Below, in pieces: positions 34,881 to 43,079 of a stretch of 64,000 nt of DNA (within the stretch, counting starts at the first letter, position 1; each line of letters begins with the position of its first letter). The DNA is taken from the NCBI GenBank assembly GCA_910576555.1, contig CAJTIY010000005.1, positions 127,112 through 191,111 of the forward strand. Direction: 5' to 3'. The DNA is from an uncultured Alistipes sp. GTDB lineage: Bacteria > Bacteroidota > Bacteroidia > Bacteroidales > Rikenellaceae. A program made the translations under genes and the position numbers. A model generated the notes under the pieces. It ran no database searches. It saw nothing but the letters and a program-made list of their open reading frames with translations, and was not told the DNA's origin.

Positions 34881-35412
34881 GCTCGACCGCCGCACCGTTT
34901 TTTTCCACGAATCATGGAAACCGATCCCCGCCTGCGCGCCCTATCTTTGCGGTGTCCGGCCCCGCCGTGCGTCGCCCTCTTTCCGGAAAACAAAGCTTGG
35001 GGCGGCCGCTGCCGGCAGCAGCACGGCGGATCGTCGGACGAAACTATTGCCGTCGGCATTCCCGGCCGCCCGCATCGAGTCTGCGGCGCCCGGCCGGGAT
35101 TTTCCCGAAACCCACGTCTCGGATCGCTCCGCTCGCCGCTCTCGCGGACGGGTCGCAGGCCTCGCAGGCCCCGGCCACGGTGACGTCCGCGCTCTCGGAG
35201 GTGCGGCTCAAGAAACCGCCCCGTTCGATCGGCCGCGCTCCCCGGCGCTTTCCCGAAAATAGTATTCCTCAACCCGTCACCGGGCCGAACCGCTCATTCG
35301 GCCCGGCGTCGGCGTGTCCGTACCGCCGTACCGCCGTACCGCCGGCCCCGGTATCCCGGCCTCTCCGCAGCAGCCCTCCTCGCCCCCCCCCTCGGAAGGG
35401 GGGGTATATAAC
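34881..35412. other. 532-base non-coding stretch with an isolated promoter box
   Basis: A perfect -7 box TATCTTTG lies at 34942-34949 on the plus strand, but no credible gene follows it. It could serve a small RNA or be the remnant of a decayed gene. GTACCGCC repeats three times around 35320-35343, and a C7/G7 hairpin lies near 35383-35404. Nothing else recognisable is present. Confidence 0.45.
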
Positions 35413-35440
35413 GAAAAAAGCGATCGTCGATCGATCGCTT
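35413..35440 (-). terminator. Terminator of tRNA-Gln
   Basis: On the minus strand AGCGATCG-ATCGA-CGATCGCT is followed by TTTTTT. It starts seven bases after the tRNA 3' end. Confidence 0.9.
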
Positions 35441-35446
35441 TCCGTG

Positions 35447-35517
35447 TTGAGCTACCAAGATTCGAACTTGGAATAACAGGACCAGAATCTGTTGTGTTAC
35501 CATTACACCATAGCTCA
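35447..35517 (-). tRNA. tRNA-Gln (anticodon CUG)
   Basis: The cloverleaf folds fully. The acceptor is TGAGCTA/TAGCTCA, the D-arm is GTG/CAC, and the T-arm is CCAAG-TTCGAAT-CTTGG. The anticodon arm is ACAGA-TTCTGGT-CCTGT, giving anticodon CTG. The pair closing the anticodon loop is A-C rather than A-U. The discriminator is A and no CCA is encoded, so the CCA end must be added enzymatically. Confidence 0.95.
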
Positions 35518-35535
35518 ATGTCCTTTTCGGTGATG

Positions 35536-35566
35536 CAAAAGTAGAACTTTATTTCGCAACTGCAAA
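35536..35566 (-). promoter_or_regulatory. Full -33/-7 promoter of tRNA-Gln
   Basis: On the minus strand TTTG (35563-35566), 19 bases, then TACTTTTG (35536-35543): an exact match to the Bacteroidota consensus including spacing. It ends 18 bases before the tRNA. Confidence 0.85.
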
Positions 35567-35587
35567 GAAAAATCGCGAAAAAATTTC

Positions 35588-35595
35588 TATATTTG
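35588..35595 (+). promoter_or_regulatory. -7 promoter box for the MFS gene
   Basis: TATATTTG on the plus strand predicts a leader of about 55 bases before the ATG at 35659. It is back to back with the tRNA promoter. Confidence 0.65.
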
Positions 35596-35658
35596 CTTTG
35601 ATCATTCCGCGCGCGGAACGAATCTTGGAACCGGAACGACCTAAAAACAACATAATTT

Positions 35659-37041
35659 ATGGGAATCAAACTCCGCCTCGTGGCGATGAATTTTCTCCAG
35701 TTCGCCGTGTGGGGCTCCTACTTGGTGTGTATCGGCAACTTCCTCGGCCGGGTAGGATTGGGCGACTACATCTCGTGGTTCTACGTGGCGCAGGGCGTCG
35801 TGTCGATCTTCATGCCGGCGATCATCGGCGCCATCGCCGACCGGTACGTCGAGCCGCAGCGCATGCTGGGTCTCTCGCACCTCGCGGCGGCGGGATTCAT
35901 GCTGCTGGCCGCTTGGTTCGGCTATCAGGCCACCGTGCTGCATGCGGCCGGCGCCGCTACGTCCATCGGTCCGATCTTCACGGCCTACTGCTTGAGCGTA
36001 GCCTTCTACATGCCCACCATCGCGCTCTCCAATACGACCGCCTTCTCGATCCTCAAGTCGCACGGCTTCGATACGGTGAAGGATTTTCCGCCCGTCCGCG
36101 TCTTCGGCACCGTGGGCTTCATCGCGGCGATGTGGTTCGTCAACTTCGTCGGCTTCGGCGTGACCGGCGAGCAGACCTTCGTCGAAAACGGCGTCGAGGC
36201 GGTGCGCACCGTGCCGCTGGCCGCGCAGTTCACTTACATGCAGTTCGTCGTCTGCGCCGGGCTCGGCCTCGTGCTCGGTCTCTACACCTTCACCTTGCCG
36301 CGCTGCCCGATCGACCGTTCGGCCGCTCAGGGGCGGAAGTCGCTCGCGCAGCGGCTGGGCCTCGATGCCTTCGTGCTCTTCAGGCAGCGCAAGATGGCCC
36401 TCTTCTTCCTCTTCTCGATGCTGCTGGGCGTCTCGCTCCAGATCACCAACGGCTATGCCACGCCTTATATCAACAGCTTCGCGGCCGTGTCGCAGAGCTG
36501 GTTCGCGGAGAATCCAACGCTGCTGGTCTCCGTGTCGCAGGTGTCGGAGGCGCTCTGCATTCTGCTGATCCCCTTCTTCCTCAAACGGTTCGGCATCAAG
36601 CGGGTGATGCTCATGGCGATGTTCGCTTGGGTGCTGCGCTTCGGATTCTTCGGCATCGGCACCACGGAGAGCGTCGCCGGCGTCGCATCGCTGCTGCTCT
36701 CGTGCGTCGTCTACGGCGTGGCGTTCGATTTCTTCAATGTCTCGGGCGCGCTGTTCGTCGAGCAGGAGGCCGCCAAGCCCATGCAGGCGAGCGCTCAAGG
36801 CCTGTTCATGCTGATGACCAACGGTATCGGCGCCTCGGTCGGCACGTGGATCGCCGGTAAGGTCGTCGACCATTACTGCACGTGGAACAACGGCTACCTC
36901 GTGGCCCGCGAAGGGGTCGCGGGCGGGTGGCCTGCGACGTGGCTCGTCTTCGCCGGCTATGCGCTCGTCGTCGCCGTGGTCTTCGCCGCGGTGTTCCGCT
37001 ACAAGCACGATCCGCAGCGTCTCGGAGCGGTGAATCATTGA
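35659..37041 (+). CDS. MFS transporter, nucleoside:H+ symporter family (NupG/XapB-like)
   Basis: This 460-residue membrane protein has twelve helices. The start MNFLQFAVWGSYLV and the following ISWFYVAQGVVSIFMPAIIG are characteristic of the nucleoside/H+ symporter group of the major facilitator superfamily. FPPVRVFGTVGFIAAMW matches the conserved loop after helix 4. FFNVSGALFVEQEA near helix 10 and a late ANGIGA-like TNGIGASVG segment also fit. It probably imports nucleosides in symport with protons, although specificity cannot be read from sequence. It has its own promoter. The ferredoxin-nitroreductase gene follows 63 bases later. Confidence 0.9.
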   Translation: MGIKLRLVAMNFLQFAVWGSYLVCIGNFLGRVGLGDYISWFYVAQGVVSIFMPAIIGAIADRYVEPQRMLGLSHLAAAGFMLLAAWFGYQATVLHAAGAATSIGPIFTAYCLSVAFYMPTIALSNTTAFSILKSHGFDTVKDFPPVRVFGTVGFIAAMWFVNFVGFGVTGEQTFVENGVEAVRTVPLAAQFTYMQFVVCAGLGLVLGLYTFTLPRCPIDRSAAQGRKSLAQRLGLDAFVLFRQRKMALFFLFSMLLGVSLQITNGYATPYINSFAAVSQSWFAENPTLLVSVSQVSEALCILLIPFFLKRFGIKRVMLMAMFAWVLRFGFFGIGTTESVAGVASLLLSCVVYGVAFDFFNVSGALFVEQEAAKPMQASAQGLFMLMTNGIGASVGTWIAGKVVDHYCTWNNGYLVAREGVAGGWPATWLVFAGYALVVAVVFAAVFRYKHDPQRLGAVNH

Positions 37042-37104
37042 TCGGCTCGCCTCCCGGCGTCCGGTTCCGGCCGTGCGGGAGGCGCAGCGAAGGGTTCGAC
37101 GAAT

Positions 37105-37965
37105 ATGGATATCTCGATTTGCGACTCCTGCATCGGCTGCGGCCGCTGCGTAAGGGTCTGCCCGTCGCTCGTTTTCGAGCGGGCGGAGACCGGCGGCAGC
37201 GTCGTCGCGGTGCGTCCCGAGGCCTGCATCCGCTGCGGCCATTGCGTCGCCGCGTGTCCTGCGGGTGCGGTGCGTCACGAAACTTTTCCGCCCGAGCGCG
37301 TCCACGCCGTAGATTATGCCTCGCTGCCGCAGCCCGAGGCGCTGGAGCGTCTGCTGGCCGTGCGTCGTTCGATGCGCGTGTTCCGCGAGGAGCCGGTGCC
37401 CGACGCGACGCTCGACCGCATCGTCGCGGCGGCCGACCGGGCCCCGACGGCTACCAATGCCCGGGGACTGGGGTACGTCGTGGTGACGGATCCCGCGCGG
37501 CTGCGTGCGATGATCGAGTTCACGCTGGCGACCTTCGATCCGCTCGTGCGCCTGCTGGGGAGCAGGCTCGTCCGGCCGTGGCTCCGGCCGCTGATGCCCG
37601 GCATCTATCGCTATGTGAAGGTGTTGCGCCGCATGCGGCGGGAGTGGGACGAACGGGGCGTCGACCGTATCCTGCGCGGCGCCACGGCGCTGGTGGCGAT
37701 CCATGCGCCGAAGTCGAGCCGATTCGGTGCGGAGGATGCCAACCTCGCCTACCAGAACGCATCGCTCATGGCCGAGGCTTCGGGCGTGGGGCAGCTCTAT
37801 GCGGGCTTCGTGCTGACGGCCGTGCGGCGGCGCAAGGGGGTGCTGGAGCGGACGCTGGGCCTCGCTCCCGACCGGCGCATCCGGGCGCTGATGGCGCTCG
37901 GTCTGCCCCGGTTCCGCTATCCGAACAGCGTCGATCGCACGCCCGCGCCGGTGAGCCGGCTGTAA
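37105..37965 (+). CDS. Nitroreductase-family flavoprotein with N-terminal 2[4Fe-4S] ferredoxin domain
   Basis: This is a 286-residue fusion. Residues 1-60 carry two complete cluster motifs (CDSCIGCGRCVRVCP and CIRCGHCVAACP). Residues about 80-280 form an FMN-binding nitroreductase domain (RRSMRVFREEPVP near its start, APTATNARG, and NASLMAEASGVGQLYAGF). Ferredoxin-nitroreductase fusions are common in anaerobes and are thought to pass electrons from the Fe-S domain to FMN. The natural electron acceptor is unknown. The gene ends before a perfect bidirectional terminator. Confidence 0.92.
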   Translation: MDISICDSCIGCGRCVRVCPSLVFERAETGGSVVAVRPEACIRCGHCVAACPAGAVRHETFPPERVHAVDYASLPQPEALERLLAVRRSMRVFREEPVPDATLDRIVAAADRAPTATNARGLGYVVVTDPARLRAMIEFTLATFDPLVRLLGSRLVRPWLRPLMPGIYRYVKVLRRMRREWDERGVDRILRGATALVAIHAPKSSRFGAEDANLAYQNASLMAEASGVGQLYAGFVLTAVRRRKGVLERTLGLAPDRRIRALMALGLPRFRYPNSVDRTPAPVSRL

Positions 37966-37985
37966 CGGGGGTTATGGTCCGCAAA

Positions 37986-38023
37986 CGAAAAATCCGCCGA
38001 CGATGCCGTCGGCGGATTTTTCG
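37986..38023. terminator. Bidirectional terminator between convergent genes
   Basis: CGAAAAATCCGCCGAC-GATGCC-GTCGGCGGATTTTTCG is a perfect 16-bp stem with A and T runs on its two sides, so it can stop transcription from both strands. Confidence 0.92.
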
Positions 38024-38028
38024 TATCC

Positions 38029-38165
38029 GTAGCGTCGCTGCCTCGTTGGGCAGCCGTCTCGTTGGGCCGCCACCACGTTCGGCGGGTCGTTGCGCCGTCT
38101 CGTTGCGTCGCCGTCTCGTTGGGCAGCCGCCTTGTTCGGCGGGTCGGGCGTCGGTGCCTCGCGGC
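38029..38165. repeat. Imperfect tandem repeats of TCTCGTTGGGCAGCCG type
   Basis: TCGTTGGGCAGCCG and variants recur five or six times with CGTTCGGCGGGTCG interspersed, filling the rest of the gap between the terminator and the yhcH stop. No gene is visible. Confidence 0.7.
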
Positions 38166-38170
38166 CGGGT

Positions 38171-38620
38171 TTAGCGGCGGACCTTGACGATGATCTTGCG
38201 GATCGTACCTTCGCCCACCATCGGGGCGTGGCCGTCCTCGGGGAAGAGGATCGTGAACTGTCCCGGGCGCAGCGTGTAGTAGGTCTGGGGGACGTCGTCG
38301 AAGAGCCGGATGTCCTTCTCCGTGCTGAACGGACCCAGCGGCAGCTTCAGGTCGCGGCGCTCGCTCCAGCCGAACGACTCCTCGTCGCCGGTGACGAGCA
38401 CCTGAATGTCGATGTAGGCGTCGTGGACCTCGAGTTTCGCATCCGCGCGCTCCTTGAGCGGACATTCGATGACGTTGACGAAGATGTCGCGGCCGTCGAG
38501 TTCGTGGATGCCGGGTTCCACGGCGGTCCAGTCCGTCGCGGCGATCAGTTCGAACGCCCGCTTCAGACGCGGGTGCACGCTTTCGTAGCGCGCGCTGTTG
38601 TTCAGGGAATCGAAAATCAT
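38171..38620 (-). CDS. YhcH/YjgK/YiaL family protein (DUF386)
   Basis: This 149-residue single-domain cupin-like protein has the family pattern: IHELDGRDIFVNVIE near residue 40, LEVHDAYIDIQVLVTGDEE near residue 65, and GQFTILFPEDGHAPM near residue 120. The histidines and acidic residues of the metal site are retained. Family members are linked to sugar processing, with some acting as anomerases or isomerases of sialic acid or evolved beta-galactosidase products. Here the context (EEP hydrolase, rhomboid, mutL) gives no sugar clue. It is the last gene of a minus-strand run and lies 13 bases after its neighbour. Confidence 0.9.
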   Translation of the reverse strand: MIFDSLNNSARYESVHPRLKRAFELIAATDWTAVEPGIHELDGRDIFVNVIECPLKERADAKLEVHDAYIDIQVLVTGDEESFGWSERRDLKLPLGPFSTEKDIRLFDDVPQTYYTLRPGQFTILFPEDGHAPMVGEGTIRKIIVKVRR

Positions 38621-38633
38621 CGTTGTATCGGGT

Positions 38634-39764
38634 TTAGTGGTTCTGCAGTTTCAGCCGCACGACCACCGGCAGGTGGTCCGAATAGGGGACTTCGGGAACC
38701 TCGTAGGTCACCGTCTCGAAGTGGTCGGAGCTCAACACGAAATCGATGCGGAGCGAGTTGAAGAAGCCCCGGAAGGTGTGCGAGTAGCCCGAGCCGCGTT
38801 CGCGGAAGGCGTCGTTGAGCCCCCGCGACATGCGGTGGTAGACGTAGGAGACCGGCGTGTCGTTGAAGTCGCCGCAGACGATCTTCGGGCCGCGCCATGC
38901 CCCCGCCTCGCGGGCGATCGTATCGGCCTGTGCGGCGCGCACGACGCTGTTGCTGCGGAAGCGGGTGGCGATGCTGCGGATGCGCGCATCGCGCGTCGAG
39001 TCGGTGATGATGCGCCGCGAGGAGAGGAAGGCGTCGTCCGCGGCGTTGATCGAGGTCGTCCGCAGGTGGTTGCTGTAGATGCGCACCGTGTCGCCGTTCA
39101 CCGCGGCATCGATCCACACCGAGGCGGCGGGCTTGAGCGCCACGCCCGAGCGGAGGATCCGGTGGCGGCTCAAAATGGCCATCTGGTACCCGAGGTCGAG
39201 CGCCTGTTGGTGGCCGAAGAGGGCGCTTTGGTAGCTCTTGTCGAGTGCGGCGAAGGCTTCGGAGCGCTCCGCGAGGCGGGGGCTGAACTCCTGCAGGCAG
39301 ACGATGTCGGGTTTCTCTTCGGCGATCAGTCGCGCCACTTGGTCGGCGCTGCTGCCGCCGCCGTCGTCGTAGAAGCAGCGGACGTTGTAGGTCATCACCT
39401 TGAACAGACCCCGTTCGGGGATCCGCCGGTCGTACACGCGGCGGAATTCGGGGCGGTAGAAGAGCGAGATGCGGAAGAAGCCGACGAGCACCAGCACCAG
39501 CATGGCCGAGGCGCGGATCCAGCGCCAGCGGACGATCCAGTAGAGCGCCAGCGCCACCACCGACGTATAGATCGCCGGCGTGACGAGCCCCAGCAGGGGC
39601 AGCAGCCGCGAGCGGGAGGGGGCGATGTAGGGCACGAGGAAGGCGCCGACCATCGCGAGGCCCGCGACGACGGAGAGCAGCGTCGCCACGATGTCGACGA
39701 GGCGCATCGGCAGGCTGCGGCGCCGTTTGCGGGGCGTGCGGTATTCGGAGTAGTATTCGGTCAT
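38634..39764 (-). CDS. Membrane-anchored endonuclease/exonuclease/phosphatase (EEP) family protein
   Basis: This 376-residue protein has three hydrophobic helices within residues 20-100 and then an EEP catalytic domain. Diagnostic motifs are MTYNVRCF, DIVCLQEFSP (metal-binding glutamate), IYSNHL, IVCGDFNDTP and the final YSDHLPVVV (catalytic histidine). EEP proteins cleave phosphodiester bonds in nucleic acids, phospholipids or other substrates. The membrane anchor suggests an extracytoplasmic lipid or nucleic-acid substrate, but this is not resolved. It begins two bases after the rhomboid gene stop. Confidence 0.9.
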   Translation of the reverse strand: MTEYYSEYRTPRKRRRSLPMRLVDIVATLLSVVAGLAMVGAFLVPYIAPSRSRLLPLLGLVTPAIYTSVVALALYWIVRWRWIRASAMLVLVLVGFFRISLFYRPEFRRVYDRRIPERGLFKVMTYNVRCFYDDGGGSSADQVARLIAEEKPDIVCLQEFSPRLAERSEAFAALDKSYQSALFGHQQALDLGYQMAILSRHRILRSGVALKPAASVWIDAAVNGDTVRIYSNHLRTTSINAADDAFLSSRRIITDSTRDARIRSIATRFRSNSVVRAAQADTIAREAGAWRGPKIVCGDFNDTPVSYVYHRMSRGLNDAFRERGSGYSHTFRGFFNSLRIDFVLSSDHFETVTYEVPEVPYSDHLPVVVRLKLQNH

Positions 39765-39766
39765 GG

Positions 39767-40381
39767 TCAGAAGCGGATCTTGCGGTTATGGCGCCACCAG
39801 CGGAGCAGCAGCAGACCCCACAGCATGCCGCCCACGTGGGCGAAGTGAGCCACGTTGCCCGTGCCGCGCCAGCCGAGCAGCAGCTCGATCACGGCGTAGA
39901 CGATGACGAACCACTTGGCCTTCATCGGGACGGGCGGGATCAGGAGCATGATCACCGCGTCGGGGTGCATGACGCCGAAGGCCAGCAGCAGGCCCATGAC
40001 GGCGCCCGAGGCGCCGACGAGCGCCATCGGCTGGCCCGTGCCCCATGCGATGGCGGCTTGGAGCAGCGCCGCGCCGATGCCGCAGACCATGTAGTAGATC
40101 AGAAACCGTCGCGACCCCAGTTCGTATTCGAGCGTGCGGCCGAACATCCACAGCGCGAACATGTTGAAGAAGAGGTGTTCGAAGTTGGCGTGCAGGAACA
40201 TGTAGGTCACGAACTGATAGGCGTGGAATTCGTAGCCCAGCATCGCGGGCCCGATCTGCAGCGCGCAGTAGCTGTCGAGCAGGGTGCGGACCGCCGGCAG
40301 CAGGCTCGTCGCCAGATAGACCAGCACGTTGATGATCAGCAGGTTCTTGACCACCGGAGGCATGCGGAAGGAGGGATTCAT
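39767..40381 (-). CDS. Rhomboid intramembrane serine protease
   Basis: This 204-residue protein has six membrane helices. The catalytic serine is S125 in LVGASGAVMG, and the partner is H182 in HFAHVGGMLWG. HANFEHLFFNMFALWMFG supplies the conserved HxxxN-like helix-2 motif. Rhomboids cleave membrane proteins within the lipid bilayer, and the substrates here are unknown. It is tightly packed with the EEP gene downstream (two bases) and lies 42 bases after mutL. Confidence 0.93.
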   Translation of the reverse strand: MNPSFRMPPVVKNLLIINVLVYLATSLLPAVRTLLDSYCALQIGPAMLGYEFHAYQFVTYMFLHANFEHLFFNMFALWMFGRTLEYELGSRRFLIYYMVCGIGAALLQAAIAWGTGQPMALVGASGAVMGLLLAFGVMHPDAVIMLLIPPVPMKAKWFVIVYAVIELLLGWRGTGNVAHFAHVGGMLWGLLLLRWWRHNRKIRF

Positions 40382-40423
40382 CGATTCGTTCTTTTAGCGT
40401 GTGAATAGGTCGTTTTCGGCGGA

Positions 40424-42397
40424 TCACCCCAGCTTGGCCCGGAGCTCCTCGGGGGTGAATTCCGCCGTGATGCGTTTGCCCGAGGGCGAGAAGCCGACGT
40501 TGCCCGCGGCCGCAAGCCGGTCGAGGAGCGCCTGCGTCTCCTCGCGCGTCGCGTTGCGGGGCGCGCACTTGGCGCCGTTGCGGGCCAGCACGGCGGCGAT
40601 CCGTTCGCGCCGTACGTCGGCGAGCGACACGGGGGCGGCGAAGGCCTGAAGCAGGTCGTAGAGGAGCCGGTCGACCGCATCGGCCGGCAGGTCGGCCGGA
40701 GTGCCCTTCACCTCCACGGCGCCCGCGCCGCAGAAGTCGATGTCGAAGCCCAGCGCCGCGAACTCCACGGCGTGCTCTTCGAGCTGCGCGTACTCCTCCT
40801 CCGAGAGCACCAGCCGCTCGGGGAAGAGCAGCTGCTGGCTCGGCGAGACGTCGCTGCCCGAGCGGCGGAGGTACTCCTCGTAGAGGACCCGTTCGCGGGC
40901 GCGGCGCAGGTCGACGACGACGAGGCGTCCGCCGAGCAGCGCCGCGACATAGCCGCCGCCCGCGGGCAGCGGATCGGTGAAGCGGGCCTGCTGCTCCATG
41001 TCGAGGCGCTGCTGTCCGGCCTCCCCGGCCGAGGGGATGAAGTCGAGGCCGCTCGCGTCGAACGACGCGCTGCGGTCGCTGACGCCCGCCCCGTCCTCTA
41101 TCAGGAACGTCTCGCCCGAGGCGAACTCCTCGAACTCCTCGCCCTCCGCTCCCGCCGTGCGGGAGCCGCCGGCGCTGCGCCACGGCATGGCGTCGCCGTC
41201 GGGCGTCGTGGCGCCGCCCGCCGCCCGGGGGATGTCGAAGCCCGTGAAATCGACGTTCGGGTCGGGGGCCGAGGGGTCGATGTACTCGGCGCGGAAGGGG
41301 TTGTAGTCGAAGTTCGACATGGCGCGCGGTTCGCCGTACACGGCGCTCCGGTTCAGCACCGGGATCTCGACATCGCTCTCGCTGTCGAAGTCCATCAGAG
41401 GCACGGCGCCCGTCTTGGCCAGCGTCTCGCGCACGGCGGCGTTGACGATCTGCCACACGGCCTCCTCGTCGGCGAACTTCACCTCGGTCTTCTGCGGATG
41501 GACGTTGACGTCGATGCGCGCCGGATCGATCTCGAGGTAGAGGAAATAGGAGGGCTGGCAGTTCTCGGGGATCAGCTTCTCGTAGCCCTTCAGCACGGCG
41601 CTCGTGAGGTAGGAGCTCTTGAAATAGCGGCCGTTGACGAAGAGGTACTGCTCCGTGTTGCGCCGCTTGGCGGCTGCCGGGCGGCCGATGTAGCCGCGCA
41701 CGGAGGCGATCGACGTGCGGGCCTCCACCTCCAGCAGGTTCTGCTTGATGTGCCGGCCCACGATGTCGACGATGCGGCCCGCGAGCGATGCGGCGCCGAG
41801 CGCGTAGACCGGAGCGTCGTTGGCGTAGAGCTCGAAGGCGATGTCGGGGTTGCACAGCGCCACGCGCTGGAACTCCGCCTTGATCTGCGAGGCAGAGACC
41901 GTGCTCTTGTCGAGGAACTTCCGCCGCGCGGGCACGTTGTAGAAGAGGTTGCGCACGAAGAACTGCGAACCGACGGGGCACATCGCGGGCTGCTGGCCGG
42001 CGAACTGGCCGCCGTTGATCTCCGTCGCGGTGCCCACCTCGTCGCCCTCCTGCCGCGTGCGCAGCTCGACCTGCGCCACGGCCGCGATCGAGGCGAGCGC
42101 CTCGCCGCGGAAGCCGAACGTGCGGAGCGCGTAGATGTCCTCCGCCGAGCGGATCTTGCTCGTGGCGTGGCGGTCGAAGGCCATCCGCGCGTCGATGGGC
42201 GACATGCCGCAGCCGTCGTCGACGATCTGGATCAGCTCCCGGCCGCCGTCGCGGAAGTTGACCTTCACCGAACGCGCTCCCGCGTCGATGGCGTTCTCCA
42301 TCATCTCCTTGACCACCGAGGCGGGGCGGTTGACCACCTCGCCCGCCGCGATCTGGTTGGCGACGACTTCGGGCAATAAACGGATCCGGTCGGCCAT
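40424..42397 (-). CDS. mutL: DNA mismatch repair protein MutL with altered endonuclease motif
   Basis: This 657-residue GHKL ATPase couples MutS mismatch recognition to downstream repair. N-terminal motifs are complete: VVANQIAAGEVV, MMENAIDAGA, DDGCGM, and TFGFRGEALASI. The middle (about 345-470) is a variable linker. The C-terminal dimerisation domain carries DLRRARERVLYE at 496-507. The nicking-endonuclease motif DQHA-x2-E-x4-E should be here: D496, E502 and E507 stay, but QHA is replaced by LRR. Whether it can nick DNA is therefore doubtful. The ATG at 42397 lies two bases after the preceding stop. Confidence 0.95.
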   Translation of the reverse strand: MADRIRLLPEVVANQIAAGEVVNRPASVVKEMMENAIDAGARSVKVNFRDGGRELIQIVDDGCGMSPIDARMAFDRHATSKIRSAEDIYALRTFGFRGEALASIAAVAQVELRTRQEGDEVGTATEINGGQFAGQQPAMCPVGSQFFVRNLFYNVPARRKFLDKSTVSASQIKAEFQRVALCNPDIAFELYANDAPVYALGAASLAGRIVDIVGRHIKQNLLEVEARTSIASVRGYIGRPAAAKRRNTEQYLFVNGRYFKSSYLTSAVLKGYEKLIPENCQPSYFLYLEIDPARIDVNVHPQKTEVKFADEEAVWQIVNAAVRETLAKTGAVPLMDFDSESDVEIPVLNRSAVYGEPRAMSNFDYNPFRAEYIDPSAPDPNVDFTGFDIPRAAGGATTPDGDAMPWRSAGGSRTAGAEGEEFEEFASGETFLIEDGAGVSDRSASFDASGLDFIPSAGEAGQQRLDMEQQARFTDPLPAGGGYVAALLGGRLVVVDLRRARERVLYEEYLRRSGSDVSPSQQLLFPERLVLSEEEYAQLEEHAVEFAALGFDIDFCGAGAVEVKGTPADLPADAVDRLLYDLLQAFAAPVSLADVRRERIAAVLARNGAKCAPRNATREETQALLDRLAAAGNVGFSPSGKRITAEFTPEELRAKLG

Positions 42398-42399
42398 GG

Positions 42400-42849
42400 C
42401 TATTCGTCGGTGTAATCGTTGGGTACTACGGTGATGGGCTGCGCCTGCCACTCGGCCTCGCCGATGCCCGACTGGTCGAGCGTGCCGCGGGCGCCGGCGG
42501 GGGGTGCGACCGGCGTTTCGGTAGGTGCGGGGCCGCGCTGCATTCGCAGGAACACCTCCGCCAGCTTCGGGTAGAGCAGGTAGATGGCCAGCAGCAGGAG
42601 CACGGCCGCACCCGCCATCTTCCAGACGCGCATGCGGTCCTGTTCGTCGCGTGCGGCGCGGCGTGCGGCCCGGGCGGCGCTTTGCGTGCGGATGTACTGC
42701 CCGGGGCGGTATTCGCGTTCGGCGTCCTCGGCGCGTTCGCCCCGCAATTCGGCGCGACGCTGTTCGCGCGCCTCCTTTTCGGGGTCGTAGTAACGCGGAA
42801 TGTAGTTGAACTCGTTCGCGTGTTTCTTGAATGGTGTGAACCCTGACAT
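42400..42849 (-). CDS. Small single-pass membrane protein, unknown function
   Basis: I do not recognise a named family. The 149-residue protein has a hydrophilic, arginine- and glutamate-rich N-terminal half (about 20-75) likely to be helical. One transmembrane segment (MAGAAVLLLLAIYLLYP, near residue 85) and a proline-rich tail follow. It starts the run with mutL, rhomboid, EEP and yhcH, and its stop is two bases from the mutL ATG. The N-terminus (MSGFTPFKKHANEFNY) is distinctive and may help find orthologues. Confidence 0.8.
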   Translation of the reverse strand: MSGFTPFKKHANEFNYIPRYYDPEKEAREQRRAELRGERAEDAEREYRPGQYIRTQSAARAARRAARDEQDRMRVWKMAGAAVLLLLAIYLLYPKLAEVFLRMQRGPAPTETPVAPPAGARGTLDQSGIGEAEWQAQPITVVPNDYTDE

Positions 42850-42884
42850 GGTCGGTCTTTTTGGCGAAGATGGTCGTTTAAACG

Positions 42885-43010
42885 TTGTTGCGCGGCGGTT
42901 CGCGGCCGGCGGAACGCTTCCGGGCGCCTTTGCGGTCGTCTTTGCGGTTGCCTTCGCGGTCGACGGCGGTCGCCTTTGCGGGCTACGGCGGGCGCTCCCG
43001 GGCGCGTTAT
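42885..43010. repeat. Degenerate CTTTGCGGTCG repeats
   Basis: CCTTTGCGGTCG-like units recur about five times between the small membrane protein gene and the dnaJ terminator, followed by inverted GGGCGC segments. On the minus strand, the sense of dnaJ, the tract is C- and A-rich. No gene is visible in the 230-base gap. Confidence 0.65.
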
Positions 43011-43025
43011 CGCCCGTAAAGGTAC

Positions 43026-43063
43026 GAAAAAACCGGGAGCGATGCCAACTGCTCCCCGGTTTT
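43026..43063 (-). terminator. Terminator after dnaJ
   Basis: On the minus strand ACCGGGGAGC pairs with GCTCCCGGT across a ten-base loop and is followed by TTTTTTC, a good intrinsic terminator. Confidence 0.88.
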
Positions 43064-43079
43064 GCCGTGAAGATCTTCC

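Noticed and set aside
33973..35262. 429-codon open frame across the repeat island
   Set aside because: The product is Pro/Arg/Ser repeats copied from minisatellites. There is no promoter, start context or similarity pattern, so it reflects lack of A/T-rich stops.
34952..35476. Possible gene behind the orphan promoter at 34942
   Set aside because: The only frame starts at GTG, has no recognisable domain, and runs antisense through the tRNA terminator and into tRNA-Gln.
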